Notes: generated by a model not told the origin, from the letters alone. 64,000 bases of DNA from Dyella sp. C11 (GCF_003121485.1 NZ_QAVX01000007.1:62001-126000); one strand, 5' to 3'; positions 42,751 through 52,243 are shown, numbered from the stretch's first letter. Program-made: numbers and translations.

Positions 42751-43170
42751 ATGAAGACCATGCAGTACGCGGCAGGAGCGGCAGTGTTGGCAGTGTTGGC
42801 GCTGACCGGCTGTGGCGTGACCAACGATCACGACAAGGTGATCAAGGACGTGGTGTCCAACCGCCAGTTCCTCTACCAGACCCCCGGCGATGGCAACGCC
42901 ACGCTGCAGATCGTGCGCGCCAATGGCTATTTTGGCGCCGGCTGCTCCAGCCAGGTGATCATCGACGACAAGTTCGCCGCGCAGCTGGAAACCGGCGAGC
43001 AGGCCACGTTCTACGTGCCCAGCGGTGCGCACACCGTGGCGCTGCGCAATTCCGGCGCGTGCCACAAGGTGGACAACGACGCGCACGTGGATACTTCGCT
43101 GCAGGCCGGTGAAAGCGCGGTGGTCGAGGTGAACAAGTGGGGTTCGTCGCTGTCGCTGGCCAAGCGCTGA
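42751..43170 (+). CDS. Predicted small lipoprotein (139 aa)
   Basis: Signal peptide with lipobox LTGC; GGAG lies 7-8 bases before the ATG. The mature domain has two cysteines (GAGCSSQV and SGACHKV) that could form a disulfide, and beta-rich spacing with GATFYV-like edges. No named domain recognised. It is followed by the CPXCG protein after 25 bases and may be co-transcribed with it. Confidence 0.7.
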   Translation: MKTMQYAAGAAVLAVLALTGCGVTNDHDKVIKDVVSNRQFLYQTPGDGNATLQIVRANGYFGAGCSSQVIIDDKFAAQLETGEQATFYVPSGAHTVALRNSGACHKVDNDAHVDTSLQAGESAVVEVNKWGSSLSLAKR

Positions 43171-43195
43171 GCGACCGCCGGCAAGGAGAGATGAC

Positions 43196-43393
43196 ATGAG
43201 CGACCAGCTCGAACCCGTCCTCATCCATTGCCCGTATTGCGGCGAAGCCATCGAGATCCTCGTCGATGGCTCCGTCGAGCACCAGAGCTATATCGAGGAT
43301 TGCCAGGTCTGCTGCCGTCCCATCGACATCAACGTGAGTGTCGATGACAACGGCGAGCCGCACGTGAGCGTGGCCTCGGAAAACGACGGCTGA
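43196..43393 (+). CDS. CPXCG-motif cysteine-rich protein (65 aa)
   Basis: The protein has CPYCGEAIEI near the start and CQVCCRPIDI in the second half; these four or five cysteines form the CPXCG zinc-knuckle pattern. AAGGAG precedes the ATG. Function unknown. It ends 4 bases before the end of the extended nicotinamidase frame on the other strand. Confidence 0.8.
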   Translation: MSDQLEPVLIHCPYCGEAIEILVDGSVEHQSYIEDCQVCCRPIDINVSVDDNGEPHVSVASENDG

Positions 43394-43397
43394 AGCC

Positions 43398-43499
43398 TCA
43401 GCCCAGCGCGGACGACTCCAGCACGTCCACGCCCATGTTCTCGAAGCGAAGGCGCGTGGGGATATCCGATTCCGGCGATACCGGGCGGGTGAGATCCCA
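43398..43499 (-). other. pncA: Orphaned 3' tail of pncA beyond an in-frame TAG
   Basis: After the amber codon at 43500-43502 the same frame continues for 33 sensible residues (WDLTRPVSPESDIPTRLRFE and on to ESSALG) and then stops at TGA (43398-43400). The whole frame would be 215 aa, matching the usual nicotinamidase length. It strongly suggests the tail was once translated. Confidence 0.8.
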
Positions 43500-44045
43500 C
43501 TACACGTGCGTGCGATAGCCCAGCTCCACCGCATCCTGCGCCGTCCACAACACGCACACATCGCGCGCCAGTCCGCACACATAGACCTCGTCCACGCCCT
43601 GCTCACGCAACCAGCCGTGCAGCGGTGTAGCCGGACGCTTGCCGTGCGGGCCGTGGTTCTCGCGGAAGCCGCTGTACGAATCCACGCGGCGGTCGTCGCC
43701 CTTGCGGATCACCGTATCCACGTGCGACCAGTCGATGGACGGGTGCAGCGCGGCGCCGGCCGTGTCCTGCACGCAATGCGGCGGCCACAGGGTCTGCGCG
43801 TGGCCGTACAGCGGGATGCGCTCGAACGGCTCGCGACCGGGGTGGGAGGTGGAGAAGGAGATGTGGTCGGCGGGGTGCCAGTCCTGGGTGGCGACCACGT
43901 GCTGGAACACGTCGCGCTTCAGCAGTTCGTCGATGCCCGGCACGATGGTGTCCCCCTCGTGGCAGGCGAGCGCGCCCCCGGGCATGAAGTCCGGTTGCAC
44001 GTCGACCAGGATGAGGGCGGCGCGGCGGCTGATGGAATGGCTCAT
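43500..44045 (-). CDS. pncA: Nicotinamidase, truncated by an in-frame amber codon
   Basis: Hydrolyses nicotinamide to nicotinate in NAD+ salvage. The 181-aa product carries catalytic Asp15 (LVDVQPDF), Lys115 (VIRKGDD) and Cys164 (ARDVCVLW) and the metal ligands Asp55, His57 and His61 (TQDWHPADH). All essential residues are present, but translation stops at TAG codon 182 where homologues continue about 30 residues. One substitution of a Leu or Gln codon would give TAG. It may be a recent pseudogene, a sequencing error, or a truncated active enzyme. Confidence 0.85.
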   Translation of the reverse strand: MSHSISRRAALILVDVQPDFMPGGALACHEGDTIVPGIDELLKRDVFQHVVATQDWHPADHISFSTSHPGREPFERIPLYGHAQTLWPPHCVQDTAGAALHPSIDWSHVDTVIRKGDDRRVDSYSGFRENHGPHGKRPATPLHGWLREQGVDEVYVCGLARDVCVLWTAQDAVELGYRTHV

Positions 44046-44248
44046 GGTCGCGGCGAGGCTCGTAAAAGGTTGCGCCAGAAAGTCTAGTCGGCCCAGCGGA
44101 ATCGTGATGTGACGCGCTCGACGGGTGATCTGTCCGCGCTATCCCGTGTTCAGGGTAGGGAAAATCCTACCGCGACGAAGGTCGGCGCCCGTCGGGCGGG
44201 CCGTCGCAGGCATAATGAGTGCCACGGCAACCGACGGGAACGCGCGGC

Positions 44249-44620
44249 ATGTTTTTCGACCAGTCTTGGATGGGGTACGGGTTCGTGGGAGCGCTGGAAG
44301 CGGGTGCCATCGCATTGGCCATCGCCCTGGTCGTCTATGGGCTGCTGCACCTGTTCGGACGCACCCAGGGCTGGAGCGCCGCGCTGGAAATCAGCTGGGC
44401 CTCGGTCATCGCCATGGTGCTGGCCAGCGGCAGCGACCTGTGGAACCTGGTCTATTTCAACTACGGTCGCGTGCAATCGCTGCAGCTGCTGAAGGTACGC
44501 CTGGCCGAAGTGCACGACCCGGACAGCCTGGGCGCGCGCGTGATGTTCGAATTCCTCGGCGTATGCGTCGGTGTCTATCTCGGCTGGCTGCTGTTTCACC
44601 GTCGACGCCAGCACGGATGA
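44249..44620 (+). CDS. Small membrane protein (123 aa), unknown
   Basis: Three membrane spans (about residues 10-35, 45-65, 95-117) are visible around GAIALAIALVVYGLLHLF, ISWASVIAMVLASG and FEFLGVCVGVYLGWLLF. The start may instead be GTG at 44219, but the ATG gives a cleaner N-terminus. No family recognised. Lies 73 bases before an MFS gene on the same strand. Confidence 0.65.
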   Translation: MFFDQSWMGYGFVGALEAGAIALAIALVVYGLLHLFGRTQGWSAALEISWASVIAMVLASGSDLWNLVYFNYGRVQSLQLLKVRLAEVHDPDSLGARVMFEFLGVCVGVYLGWLLFHRRRQHG

Positions 44621-44693
44621 TCGATCGTGGCCGGCGATTCCCCCTTCGCGCCGGCCATGCTGACTGTTTTTTCCCTCTCCCTACGTTGTACCC

Positions 44694-45893
44694 ATGACTA
44701 CTCAGGTTGAACCGGTTGCCGACGGATCGTCGCTGACCCTGCGCATCGTCCAGATCGTGCTTTTCACGTTCCTGGCCTATCTGGTGATCGGCATGCAGCT
44801 GGCGGTACTGCCGCCCTTCGTGCACGACGATCTGGGCTTCGGTGCCGTGCTGGCAGGCCTGGTGATCAGCACGCAATACGTGGCCACGCTGCTCAGTCGC
44901 GGCTTTGCCGGTCGCACGTCGGACACGGCAGGCCCCAAGCGTTCGGCCCTCATCGGCTTGATGGCTTGCGCGGCCAGCGGCGCCTTGATGATGGTGGCGG
45001 CACTGCTGCGCGAATGGCCAACGGCCTCCGTGGGCGTGATGCTGGTGGCGCGACTGGCGCTCGGCATGGGCGAAAGCTGCGTGGCGACGGGCTGCATCAT
45101 GTGGGGCATCGGCCGCGTGGGCGCCGAGCACACCGCGAAAGTGATTTCGTGGAATGGCATCGCCACGTACGGCGCACTGGCCGTTGGCGCGCCGCTTGGC
45201 GTGGTGCTCAATGGCGCGGCGGGTTTCATCAGCATCGGCGCCGCCGGTCTGCTGCTGATGGCGATCGGTTTGTTGCTGGCGTGGCGCCGACCTGCGGTGC
45301 GGGTGGAAGTGGGCGAGCGCATGCCGATGCATCACGTGTTCGGCCGCGTGGCGCCTTACGGCATGGGGCTGGCGCTGGGTTCGGTGGGTTTTGGCGTCAT
45401 CGCCACCTTTATCACGCTGTACTACGCGAAACAGGGTTGGTCCGGCGCGGCGCTCACGCTCAGCGTGTTCGGCGTGTGTTTCGTGGGCGTGCGCCTGGTA
45501 CTCGGTTGGACCATCGCGCACTTTGGCGGCTATCGCACGGCACTGGTGTCGCTGCTGGTGGAATGCGCAGGCCTTATCGTGCTGGCGTGTGCGAACCATG
45601 CGGGCGTGGCCATGTTGGGTGCCGCGCTCAGCGGCATTGGTTTTTCGCTGATCTTTCCCGCGCTCGGCGTGGTGGCGGTGGAGCGCGTGAGCGGCAGCAA
45701 TCGCGGCGCGGCATTGGCCGCGTATTCGGTGTTCATCGACGTGGCGCTGGGCATCACCGGCCCCCTCGGCGGCTGGATTGCGTCGGGCGGACGTTACGGC
45801 CCCATGTTCGTGGTGGCCGCAGGCATGTCGCTGGCGGCGGCGTTGCTTACGGTCAGTCTCTTTGTCGTGTATGGGAGTCGCGCCGACAGCTGA
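44694..45893 (+). CDS. MFS transporter (YfcJ/YhhS-like)
   Basis: 399 aa, twelve spans. The first cytoplasmic loop shows the MFS-type RGFAGRTSDTAGPKR. The C-terminal half has VRLVLGWTIAHFGGYR, the second copy. The overall pattern matches the YhhS/YfcJ group of sugar-type exporters, whose natural substrates are uncertain. No clear Shine-Dalgarno precedes the ATG. Confidence 0.85.
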   Translation: MTTQVEPVADGSSLTLRIVQIVLFTFLAYLVIGMQLAVLPPFVHDDLGFGAVLAGLVISTQYVATLLSRGFAGRTSDTAGPKRSALIGLMACAASGALMMVAALLREWPTASVGVMLVARLALGMGESCVATGCIMWGIGRVGAEHTAKVISWNGIATYGALAVGAPLGVVLNGAAGFISIGAAGLLLMAIGLLLAWRRPAVRVEVGERMPMHHVFGRVAPYGMGLALGSVGFGVIATFITLYYAKQGWSGAALTLSVFGVCFVGVRLVLGWTIAHFGGYRTALVSLLVECAGLIVLACANHAGVAMLGAALSGIGFSLIFPALGVVAVERVSGSNRGAALAAYSVFIDVALGITGPLGGWIASGGRYGPMFVVAAGMSLAAALLTVSLFVVYGSRADS

Positions 45894-45922
45894 CCGACCG
45901 CAAGGCGAACGATTCGCTCGCG

Positions 45923-47326
45923 TCAGAGCACGGGGTCGAACAACCGTGCCACGTGCATGGCCAGTCGGCGCATATAGGGCGCTTTCTGGTATTCCGCTTC
46001 CGTCACTTCATGCGCATGCGCGAAGTCCTCGCTGAGCATGGCTTCCACTTCCGCGGCGAACTGCGGATCGACATTCAGCGCACCGATCTCGAAGTTCAGG
46101 CGGAACGATCGGTTGTCGAGATTCATGCTACCCACGGATGCCGTGTCGTCATCGGCCAGCAGCACCTTTTCGTGCACGAAGCCCGGCTGATAGCGGAACA
46201 CGCGGATGCCGGCACGCACGGCGTCATGCGCATAAAGCCCCGTGGCGAGAAACACGGTGTGATGATCGGGTCGCGAAGGGATGAGCACGCGCACGTCCAC
46301 GCCACGAAAGACGGCAAGCCGCAGTGCCGACATCACCGCCTGGTCGGGCACGAAATACGGCGTGGTGATCCATAGTCGTCGACGTGCCGAATGGATCAGC
46401 GAGACGAAGAACAGCGAGCAGGTTTCCTGGCGATCCGCCGGGCCCGTGGCCACGATCAGCGTGTTGGCGCTGCCCGTGCCCGGTGCAGGCCGCAGCAGCG
46501 GCGGCAGTTCGCCGGTTACCCAATGCCAGTCCTCCGCGAAGCTGCGTTGCAGGTCGGCGACGGCCGGGCCTTCGATTTCCAGGTGCGTGTCGCGCCACGG
46601 CGACAGCGGTGGCTTCAGGCCCAGGTATTCGTCGCCCACATTGAGGCCGCCGACGAAGCCATGCATGCCATCCACCACCACGATCTTTCGATGGTTGCGG
46701 AAGTTGAGCTGGAAGCGATTGCTGCGTCGCTGCGTGGCAAACGGATGGATGGCCACGCCTTCCTCGCGCAGGGTTTCCACGTAGTCGCGCGGCAACGCAT
46801 GACTGCCGATGCCGTCGTAGAGCACGCATACGTCCACGCCCGCGCGAACGCGATCGATCAGCGCCTGCTGCATGCGCTTGCCGAGCATGTCGTCGTGGAT
46901 GATGAAGAACTGCACGAGCACGCAGCGCTTCGCCTTGGCGATGGCAGCGAAAATGGCTTCGAACGTGGCATCGCCATTGACCAGCAAGCGCAGTTGCTGC
47001 CCGTCATGAAAGCGCGCGCCCAGCATGCTGGCGATTTCACCGTAGCGTTCGGCGACATCTGATGCATCGGAGCCGTTGGCGAGTTGTTCGTCGGCCAGTG
47101 CCTGCATCTGGTCGCGCCGTGCGCGATGCAGGTCCACGTAACCGTGGAACCGGCTGCGCCCCAGGTAGAGATACGGCACCAGCGTGATGTAGGGCAGGAA
47201 TACCAGGCCCAGTGCCCAGGCAAATGCGCCTTGTGGCGTGCGCGTGTTCATTACGGCGTGCATCGCGGCCAGCACACCCGCCACGTGCAACACGAGCAGG
47301 ACGGCACCGATAAAGGTCGTCAGCAT
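45923..47326 (-). CDS. cls: Cardiolipin synthase
   Basis: 467 aa. Two N-terminal membrane spans are followed by two phospholipase D (HKD) domains: HRKIVVVDGMHGFVGGLN and HEKVLLADDDTASVGSMN. It condenses two phosphatidylglycerols to cardiolipin. It lacks a strong Shine-Dalgarno. Its length and hydrophobic N-terminus fit ClsA-type enzymes. Confidence 0.93.
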   Translation of the reverse strand: MLTTFIGAVLLVLHVAGVLAAMHAVMNTRTPQGAFAWALGLVFLPYITLVPYLYLGRSRFHGYVDLHRARRDQMQALADEQLANGSDASDVAERYGEIASMLGARFHDGQQLRLLVNGDATFEAIFAAIAKAKRCVLVQFFIIHDDMLGKRMQQALIDRVRAGVDVCVLYDGIGSHALPRDYVETLREEGVAIHPFATQRRSNRFQLNFRNHRKIVVVDGMHGFVGGLNVGDEYLGLKPPLSPWRDTHLEIEGPAVADLQRSFAEDWHWVTGELPPLLRPAPGTGSANTLIVATGPADRQETCSLFFVSLIHSARRRLWITTPYFVPDQAVMSALRLAVFRGVDVRVLIPSRPDHHTVFLATGLYAHDAVRAGIRVFRYQPGFVHEKVLLADDDTASVGSMNLDNRSFRLNFEIGALNVDPQFAAEVEAMLSEDFAHAHEVTEAEYQKAPYMRRLAMHVARLFDPVL

Positions 47327-47392
47327 GCGGTGATGTCCATGATCAGAAACACGTTGGATAGAAACTGGTGCGACATGGCATTCCCCCTTTCA

Positions 47393-48322
47393 TCAACGCA
47401 TCGCGGCGCGCACGGTATCGAGCACCTCCTGCTCACGCGCCTGCAGTTCCTGTTGCAGATGATCCACGAACAGGCGGATGCGTGCAGGCAGGTAGGCGCG
47501 GCTCGGGTAAATGGCATACACGTGGGCATCGTGAAGAATCACGTCGCTCTTCAGTGGCACCAGCCGGCCCGCCCGCACGTCCTCGGCAATGTCCCAGGCC
47601 GACTTGAAGGCGATGCCGTGGCCGGCCAGCGCGAGCGTGCGCATCAGGTCGCCGTTGTCGCAGGTCATGGCGGCTTCGACCCGCAGCGGGCGCGGACCGT
47701 CCGCAGTCTGCACGATCCACGGCAGCACGCTGTGGCCGGGGCGGTGAAGCATCAGGCAGCGGTGACCGTGAAGTTCTTCCACCGTACGGGGATGGCCGTG
47801 TTTCGCCAGGTAGTCGGGCGAGGCGCACAGCACGCGGAAATTGTTGGTGAGCAGGCGGGAAACCAGTCGGGAGTCGGCCATGGTGCCGCCGCGTACGGCT
47901 ACATCCACGCCGGCCTCGAACAGGTCGAGCATCGCATCGGAATTGGTGATGCGCAGATGCAGCTGCGGGTGCTGTTCGGCGAAATTCGCGGCGATCGGGC
48001 CCACGTACTGCCGCCCCATGTCCACCGACGCGGAGATATGCAGCTGGCCGCGAACCTCCAGCTGGCGCAGGCCGACCGCGGAGTTGGCGTCGTCCACATC
48101 CGTGATGATGGCCTGGCACCGCTCGAAGTAGATGGTGCCTTCCTCGGTAAGCGACAGGCGCCGGGAGCTGCGTTGCAGCAACCTCACGCCCAGCGCCGTT
48201 TCCAGCCGGGTGAGGCGCTTGCTGGCGGCGGCTGGCGACAGGCCCAGTTCGCGCCCTGCTGCCGACAGGCTGCCCTCGGTGACGGCGCGGACGAACAGTC
48301 GCATGTCTTCGAAATCGACCAT
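47393..48322 (-). CDS. LysR-family transcriptional regulator
   Basis: 309 aa. N-terminal winged helix-turn-helix (MVDFEDMRLFVRAVTEGSLSA, AAASKRLTRLETALGVRLL), then a periplasmic-binding-type effector domain. AGGA precedes the ATG; the longer frame upstream is not needed. It is divergent from an MFS gene and the gap holds a perfect T-N11-A-type operator (48365-48389). Effector unknown. Confidence 0.92.
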   Translation of the reverse strand: MVDFEDMRLFVRAVTEGSLSAAGRELGLSPAAASKRLTRLETALGVRLLQRSSRRLSLTEEGTIYFERCQAIITDVDDANSAVGLRQLEVRGQLHISASVDMGRQYVGPIAANFAEQHPQLHLRITNSDAMLDLFEAGVDVAVRGGTMADSRLVSRLLTNNFRVLCASPDYLAKHGHPRTVEELHGHRCLMLHRPGHSVLPWIVQTADGPRPLRVEAAMTCDNGDLMRTLALAGHGIAFKSAWDIAEDVRAGRLVPLKSDVILHDAHVYAIYPSRAYLPARIRLFVDHLQQELQAREQEVLDTVRAAMR

Positions 48323-48364
48323 CGTGGGCTTCCTGGGTGCCGCGTGGGCAGGGGCATGACCGGG

Positions 48365-48389
48365 CATCTTTAACTTTCAGGAAAAGATG
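48365..48389. promoter_or_regulatory. LysR-type operator between the LysR and MFS genes
   Basis: CATCTTT (48365-48371), 11 bases, AAAGATG (48383-48389): a perfect 7-bp dyad with the T-N11-A spacing of LysR boxes, 43 bases from the regulator start. Confidence 0.7.
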
Positions 48390-48464
48390 CCTCTCTAGTT
48401 TGCTCAATTCACGGAAGGATCGACAAGGCGCAAAGTAGCGTCCGTTTCCTTCTGGGACCCTCCC

Positions 48465-49688
48465 ATGAACACTTCCCCTTCTGAGGCCGCCGTGCCGGCA
48501 ACGGGTTCATCCCGGTTGGCGCTGCTGGCCTTGTCCGTGGCGGCCTTCGCCATTGGTACCACTGAATTCGTCATCATGGGTCTGCTGCCCGAAGTGGCGG
48601 CGGACCTGCACGTCAGTATTCCGTCCGCCGGCCTGCTGGTATCCGGCTATGCGCTGGGCGTGGCAGCGGGTGCGCCGCTGCTGGCGGCGCTCACGGCCCG
48701 CATGGAGCGCCGCAACGCGCTGCTCCTTCTGCTAGGCCTGTTCATTCTCGGCAACGCGCTCTGTGCGGTGGCGCCGAACTACGGCGTGCTGATGGTGGCG
48801 CGCGTGGTGGCGGCGTTCTGTCACGGTTCGTTCTTCGGCATCGGTGCCGTGGTGGCTTCCCACGTGGTGCCGCGCGGACAGGCCGCCCGTGCCATCGCAC
48901 TGATGTTCACCGGGCTGACGCTGGCGAACGTGCTCGGCGTGCCGTTCGGTACCTTCCTGGGGCAGTGGGCGGGTTGGCGCTCGACCTTCATCGCGGTCAC
49001 CGGCCTGGGCGTGCTCGCTGCCATCGCGGTATGGCGTCTGGTGCCGTCGCTGCCCGACCTGCCGTCGCCGAACATGAAGCGCGAGCTGGGTGTGCTCCGC
49101 CAGCCGCAGGTGCTGCTGGCGCTGTTGATGACCGTGCTGGGCTTCGGTGGCGTCTTCACCGTGTTCACCTATATCGCGCCGATCCTGCAGCAGGTGTCGA
49201 ACGTGAGTGTGGGTGCCACTGGCTGGGTGCTGATCCTGTTCGGCGTGGGCACCACCATTGGCAACATGCTGGGCGGTCGTCTTGCCGATTGGCGCCTGAT
49301 GCCCTCGCTGATGGGCGTGCTGGCCGTGCTGGCGCTGATCATGGTGGCCTTCGCCTGGACCATGCACAACACGATCGCCGCCATCGTTACTGTCTTCGTG
49401 TGGGGCGTGGCTGCGTTCGCCACGGTGCCGCCGTTGCAGATGCGCGTGGTGCAGCAGGCCAGCGAAGGGCCGCATCTTGCCTCGACGCTCAACATCGCCG
49501 CATTCAACCTCGGCAATGCCATCGGCGCTTTCATCGGCGGCTCGATGATCAGCATGAATCTGGGCCTGCCTTCCGTCAGCATCGCTGGCGCCGTGGTGGC
49601 CATGCTGGGCCTGCTGGTGACGCTGACCAGCGCGGCGCTGGAGCGCCGCCGTCGCACGGTCCCTGCCGAGTGTGCCGTGGGCGCCTGA
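48465..49688 (+). CDS. MFS transporter, DHA1 family (AraJ/YdhP-like)
   Basis: 407 aa, twelve spans. The N-terminus LALSVAAFAIGTTEFVIMGLLPEVAADL is the classic AraJ/NepI/YdhP signature, and the A-loop is AALTARMERRNALL. Likely exports a small molecule or drug. Its divergent LysR neighbour probably controls it (inference); the alcohol dehydrogenase homologue follows on the same strand. Confidence 0.9.
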   Translation: MNTSPSEAAVPATGSSRLALLALSVAAFAIGTTEFVIMGLLPEVAADLHVSIPSAGLLVSGYALGVAAGAPLLAALTARMERRNALLLLLGLFILGNALCAVAPNYGVLMVARVVAAFCHGSFFGIGAVVASHVVPRGQAARAIALMFTGLTLANVLGVPFGTFLGQWAGWRSTFIAVTGLGVLAAIAVWRLVPSLPDLPSPNMKRELGVLRQPQVLLALLMTVLGFGGVFTVFTYIAPILQQVSNVSVGATGWVLILFGVGTTIGNMLGGRLADWRLMPSLMGVLAVLALIMVAFAWTMHNTIAAIVTVFVWGVAAFATVPPLQMRVVQQASEGPHLASTLNIAAFNLGNAIGAFIGGSMISMNLGLPSVSIAGAVVAMLGLLVTLTSAALERRRRTVPAECAVGA

Positions 49689-49774
49689 TCTTTCCGTTCC
49701 GAGGGGCACGACTGTTTGACGACTTTCGCCGGCGCAGAATCGTCCCCTCACCATCCTTGCACCAGGAGAGCTTC

Positions 49775-50788
49775 ATGAAAGCGGTCGCCTACCGGAACAG
49801 CCTGCCCATTACCGACACGCAAAGCCTGATCGACGTCGAGCTGCCGCAGCCGGTGCCACAGGGTCGTGATGTGTTGGTGCAGGTGGAGGCCATCTCGGTC
49901 AATCCGGTGGATACCAAGGTGCGTCAGCGCAACAACCCCGAAGGCAGCGACAAGGTGCTGGGCTGGGACGCCGCCGGCACGGTGGTCGCCGTGGGCGCCG
50001 ATGTCACGCTGTTCAAGCCGGGCGATGCGGTGTACTACGCGGGCGCCATCGACCGCTCGGGCAGCAATGCCCAGTTTCAGCTGGTGGACGAACGCATCGT
50101 GGGGCGCAAGCCGTCCACGCTCGATTTCGCTGAAGCCGCCGCCATGCCACTCACGGCGATCACGGCGTGGGAAATGCTGTTCGATCGATTGAACGTACCG
50201 CGTGGCAGCACGGCGCGCAGCGGTGTGATCTTGGTGATTGGTGGCGCGGGCGGCGTGGGTTCCATGGCCATCCAGTTGGCGCGTCGCTTGACCAACTTCA
50301 CCGTCATCGGCACGGCGTCACGCGATGACACGCAGGCGTGGGTGAAGGCCATGGGCGCGCATCACGCCGTCAACCATCACGGTGACCTGGTGGCGGCCGT
50401 GAAGGCCGTAGCGCCGCAGGGCGTGGACTACGTGCTCAGCCTGACGCACACCGAGCAACATTTTCGTTCGCTGGTCGAACTGTTGAAACCGCAAGGCAAA
50501 CTGGCGTTGATCGACGATCCGGCGACACCGCTGGATATCACGCTGCTGAAACCCAAGAGCCTCTCGTTGCATTGGGAATTCATGTACACGCGTTCGCTGT
50601 TCCACACCGACGACATGCAGGCGCAGCACGTATTGCTCAACGAAGTGGCCGATCTGGTCGATGCGGGTGTGTTGCGCACGACGTTGCGCGAGAACATCGG
50701 GACGATCAATGCCGCCAACCTGCGGCGCGCGCATACGCAGGTGGAAAGCGCGAGCACGATCGGCAAAGTCGTGTTGAGCGGTTGGTGA
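49775..50788 (+). CDS. Zinc-type alcohol dehydrogenase-like protein (ZADH)
   Basis: 337 aa. AGGAGAG precedes the ATG. GroES-like N-terminal half with QVEAISVNPVDTKVR and GWDAAGTVVAVGADV, Rossmann half with ILVIGGAGGVGSMAIQLARRL. Catalytic zinc ligands are not evident, so it belongs to the zinc-binding ADH family by fold and probably reduces quinones or enones. A bidirectional terminator separates it from the next gene. Confidence 0.88.
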   Translation: MKAVAYRNSLPITDTQSLIDVELPQPVPQGRDVLVQVEAISVNPVDTKVRQRNNPEGSDKVLGWDAAGTVVAVGADVTLFKPGDAVYYAGAIDRSGSNAQFQLVDERIVGRKPSTLDFAEAAAMPLTAITAWEMLFDRLNVPRGSTARSGVILVIGGAGGVGSMAIQLARRLTNFTVIGTASRDDTQAWVKAMGAHHAVNHHGDLVAAVKAVAPQGVDYVLSLTHTEQHFRSLVELLKPQGKLALIDDPATPLDITLLKPKSLSLHWEFMYTRSLFHTDDMQAQHVLLNEVADLVDAGVLRTTLRENIGTINAANLRRAHTQVESASTIGKVVLSGW

Positions 50789-50802
50789 TGCGCGCACGGC
50801 GA

Positions 50803-50835
50803 TAAAAAAAGGGAGCGCCATGCGCTCCCTTTTTC
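50803..50835. terminator. Bidirectional terminator between convergent genes
   Basis: AAAAAAAGGGAGCGC, CAT, GCGCTCCCTTTTT. It serves both the alcohol dehydrogenase homologue and the FAD protein. Confidence 0.85.
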
Positions 50836-52206
50836 TTATTCGCCTTTCAACAAGCGATCGGCGAGATTACGCGCCTGTTGCCGGATCTCCGGCATGGCCG
50901 TGGATTCCCACAAGGTGCCGCGAAGCAGCGTACCGATGGCATAAAAGCGTGGCCACGCCTGCTGGCCGTGCATGATGCGACCTTCCGTAGAAGCCACCAC
51001 GCCCAGCCCGAGCGGATCGGGCGCCACGTGGCCATTGGTGGCGAGCTGACGGATCAACGGATGCTGCGTGCGGCGCACATCGGTGTTGAGGCCCACCGTC
51101 TGGATCACCAGGTCGGCATCCATCGTTTCGATACCCTTGCCGTGCGGCAGGCGGATGTCGAGATGCAGCTTGTCGCCAGCCACGTCCACCGCTTGCAGGC
51201 GGCCACGACGGCGATGAAGGCGGCCGGCGTCTTCCAGTGCCTGCATCGACGCCATCACCTGCGGAGGCATGCGATGACGCACGCGTTCCCAGGCCCAGCG
51301 CGCGTGGCGCAGGAAACGCGAGCGTTCCGCTTCCGGAAGCAGGGCCCACAGCGACGGCGTATGCGGCCGCAAGCCATCCACCACCGTGCGCCAGTCGTCG
51401 CTCTGTTCCACCGCTTCGCGGAGCAGGCGAATCCACGTGCGGATGTATGGCGCCTCGCGCATGGATTCGATCAGCTCGCTGCCGTCGTCACTCGGGGCGG
51501 AGGCGTGCTTCAGATGCGGTTCCGGCAGCAGGCCGTGGCGCGAAATGGCTTCGAACGTGGCGTTGGGCCACAGCGCCGAAAGCTCCAGCAGCACGTCGAC
51601 TGCGGTGAGTCCCAGGCCAACCAGCACGACCTTGCGCGGGTGCGCGTCCGACTGGGCGCCGGCCAGGAAGCTCCAGGGCTCCGTCACGTACTGGCCGCTT
51701 TCCAGCGCGGCCTCGCTTACGCCACCCAACGGCTGCGGCGGCAACGAACCAATGGCGAGCACGGCGGCATCGACGCGTGCGTTCTCTTCGCCATGGATCA
51801 CGGTGACGCCGTCGTTCTCCGGCACGAGGGCGTCCACGGCGAACGGCAGTACGCGCACGTCGTGGCCGGCAGCGCGCGCGCGTTCCAGCGAGCGGGCCAC
51901 TTCGGCTTCGAGATAGTCGCCATAGAGGCGGCGCGGCAGGAAATCGGTACCGGCAATGCTGCCGTCGCCACGCTGCGCGAAATCGAGGAATCCGTGCGGC
52001 TTGGCGGCGAACATGCTCATCGACGCCGCGCGCACGTTCAGGAGATGCTTGTCGGACCGCGTGCCATACGCGACACCGCGCGGCGCACCGACACCGCCGG
52101 TGTACCAGTCCAGATGCAACGGCTGTGGCAGCTGGCGTTCCAGCAGCTCACTCAGCAGCGCTGACGCTGCAGCACCGCCGCCGATGATGGCGACCCGTCG
52201 ATACAT
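50836..52206 (-). CDS. FAD/NAD(P)-binding protein (FAD_NAD_binding_9-like)
   Basis: 456 aa. N-terminal FAD motif VAIIGGGAAASALLSELL, then GVAYGTRSDKHLLNVRAASM, typical of this family. A second dinucleotide motif is VVLVGLGLTAVDVLLEL, and the closing segment is PRFYAIGTLLRGTLWESTAMPEIR. AAGGGAG precedes the ATG. Substrate unknown. It begins 37 bases after the cysteine-dioxygenase-like gene on the same strand, so the two may work together. Confidence 0.85.
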   Translation of the reverse strand: MYRRVAIIGGGAAASALLSELLERQLPQPLHLDWYTGGVGAPRGVAYGTRSDKHLLNVRAASMSMFAAKPHGFLDFAQRGDGSIAGTDFLPRRLYGDYLEAEVARSLERARAAGHDVRVLPFAVDALVPENDGVTVIHGEENARVDAAVLAIGSLPPQPLGGVSEAALESGQYVTEPWSFLAGAQSDAHPRKVVLVGLGLTAVDVLLELSALWPNATFEAISRHGLLPEPHLKHASAPSDDGSELIESMREAPYIRTWIRLLREAVEQSDDWRTVVDGLRPHTPSLWALLPEAERSRFLRHARWAWERVRHRMPPQVMASMQALEDAGRLHRRRGRLQAVDVAGDKLHLDIRLPHGKGIETMDADLVIQTVGLNTDVRRTQHPLIRQLATNGHVAPDPLGLGVVASTEGRIMHGQQAWPRFYAIGTLLRGTLWESTAMPEIRQQARNLADRLLKGE

Positions 52207-52243
52207 GCCACTCCCTTAAGAAAAACGTTTCAGCGTGTGTGGC

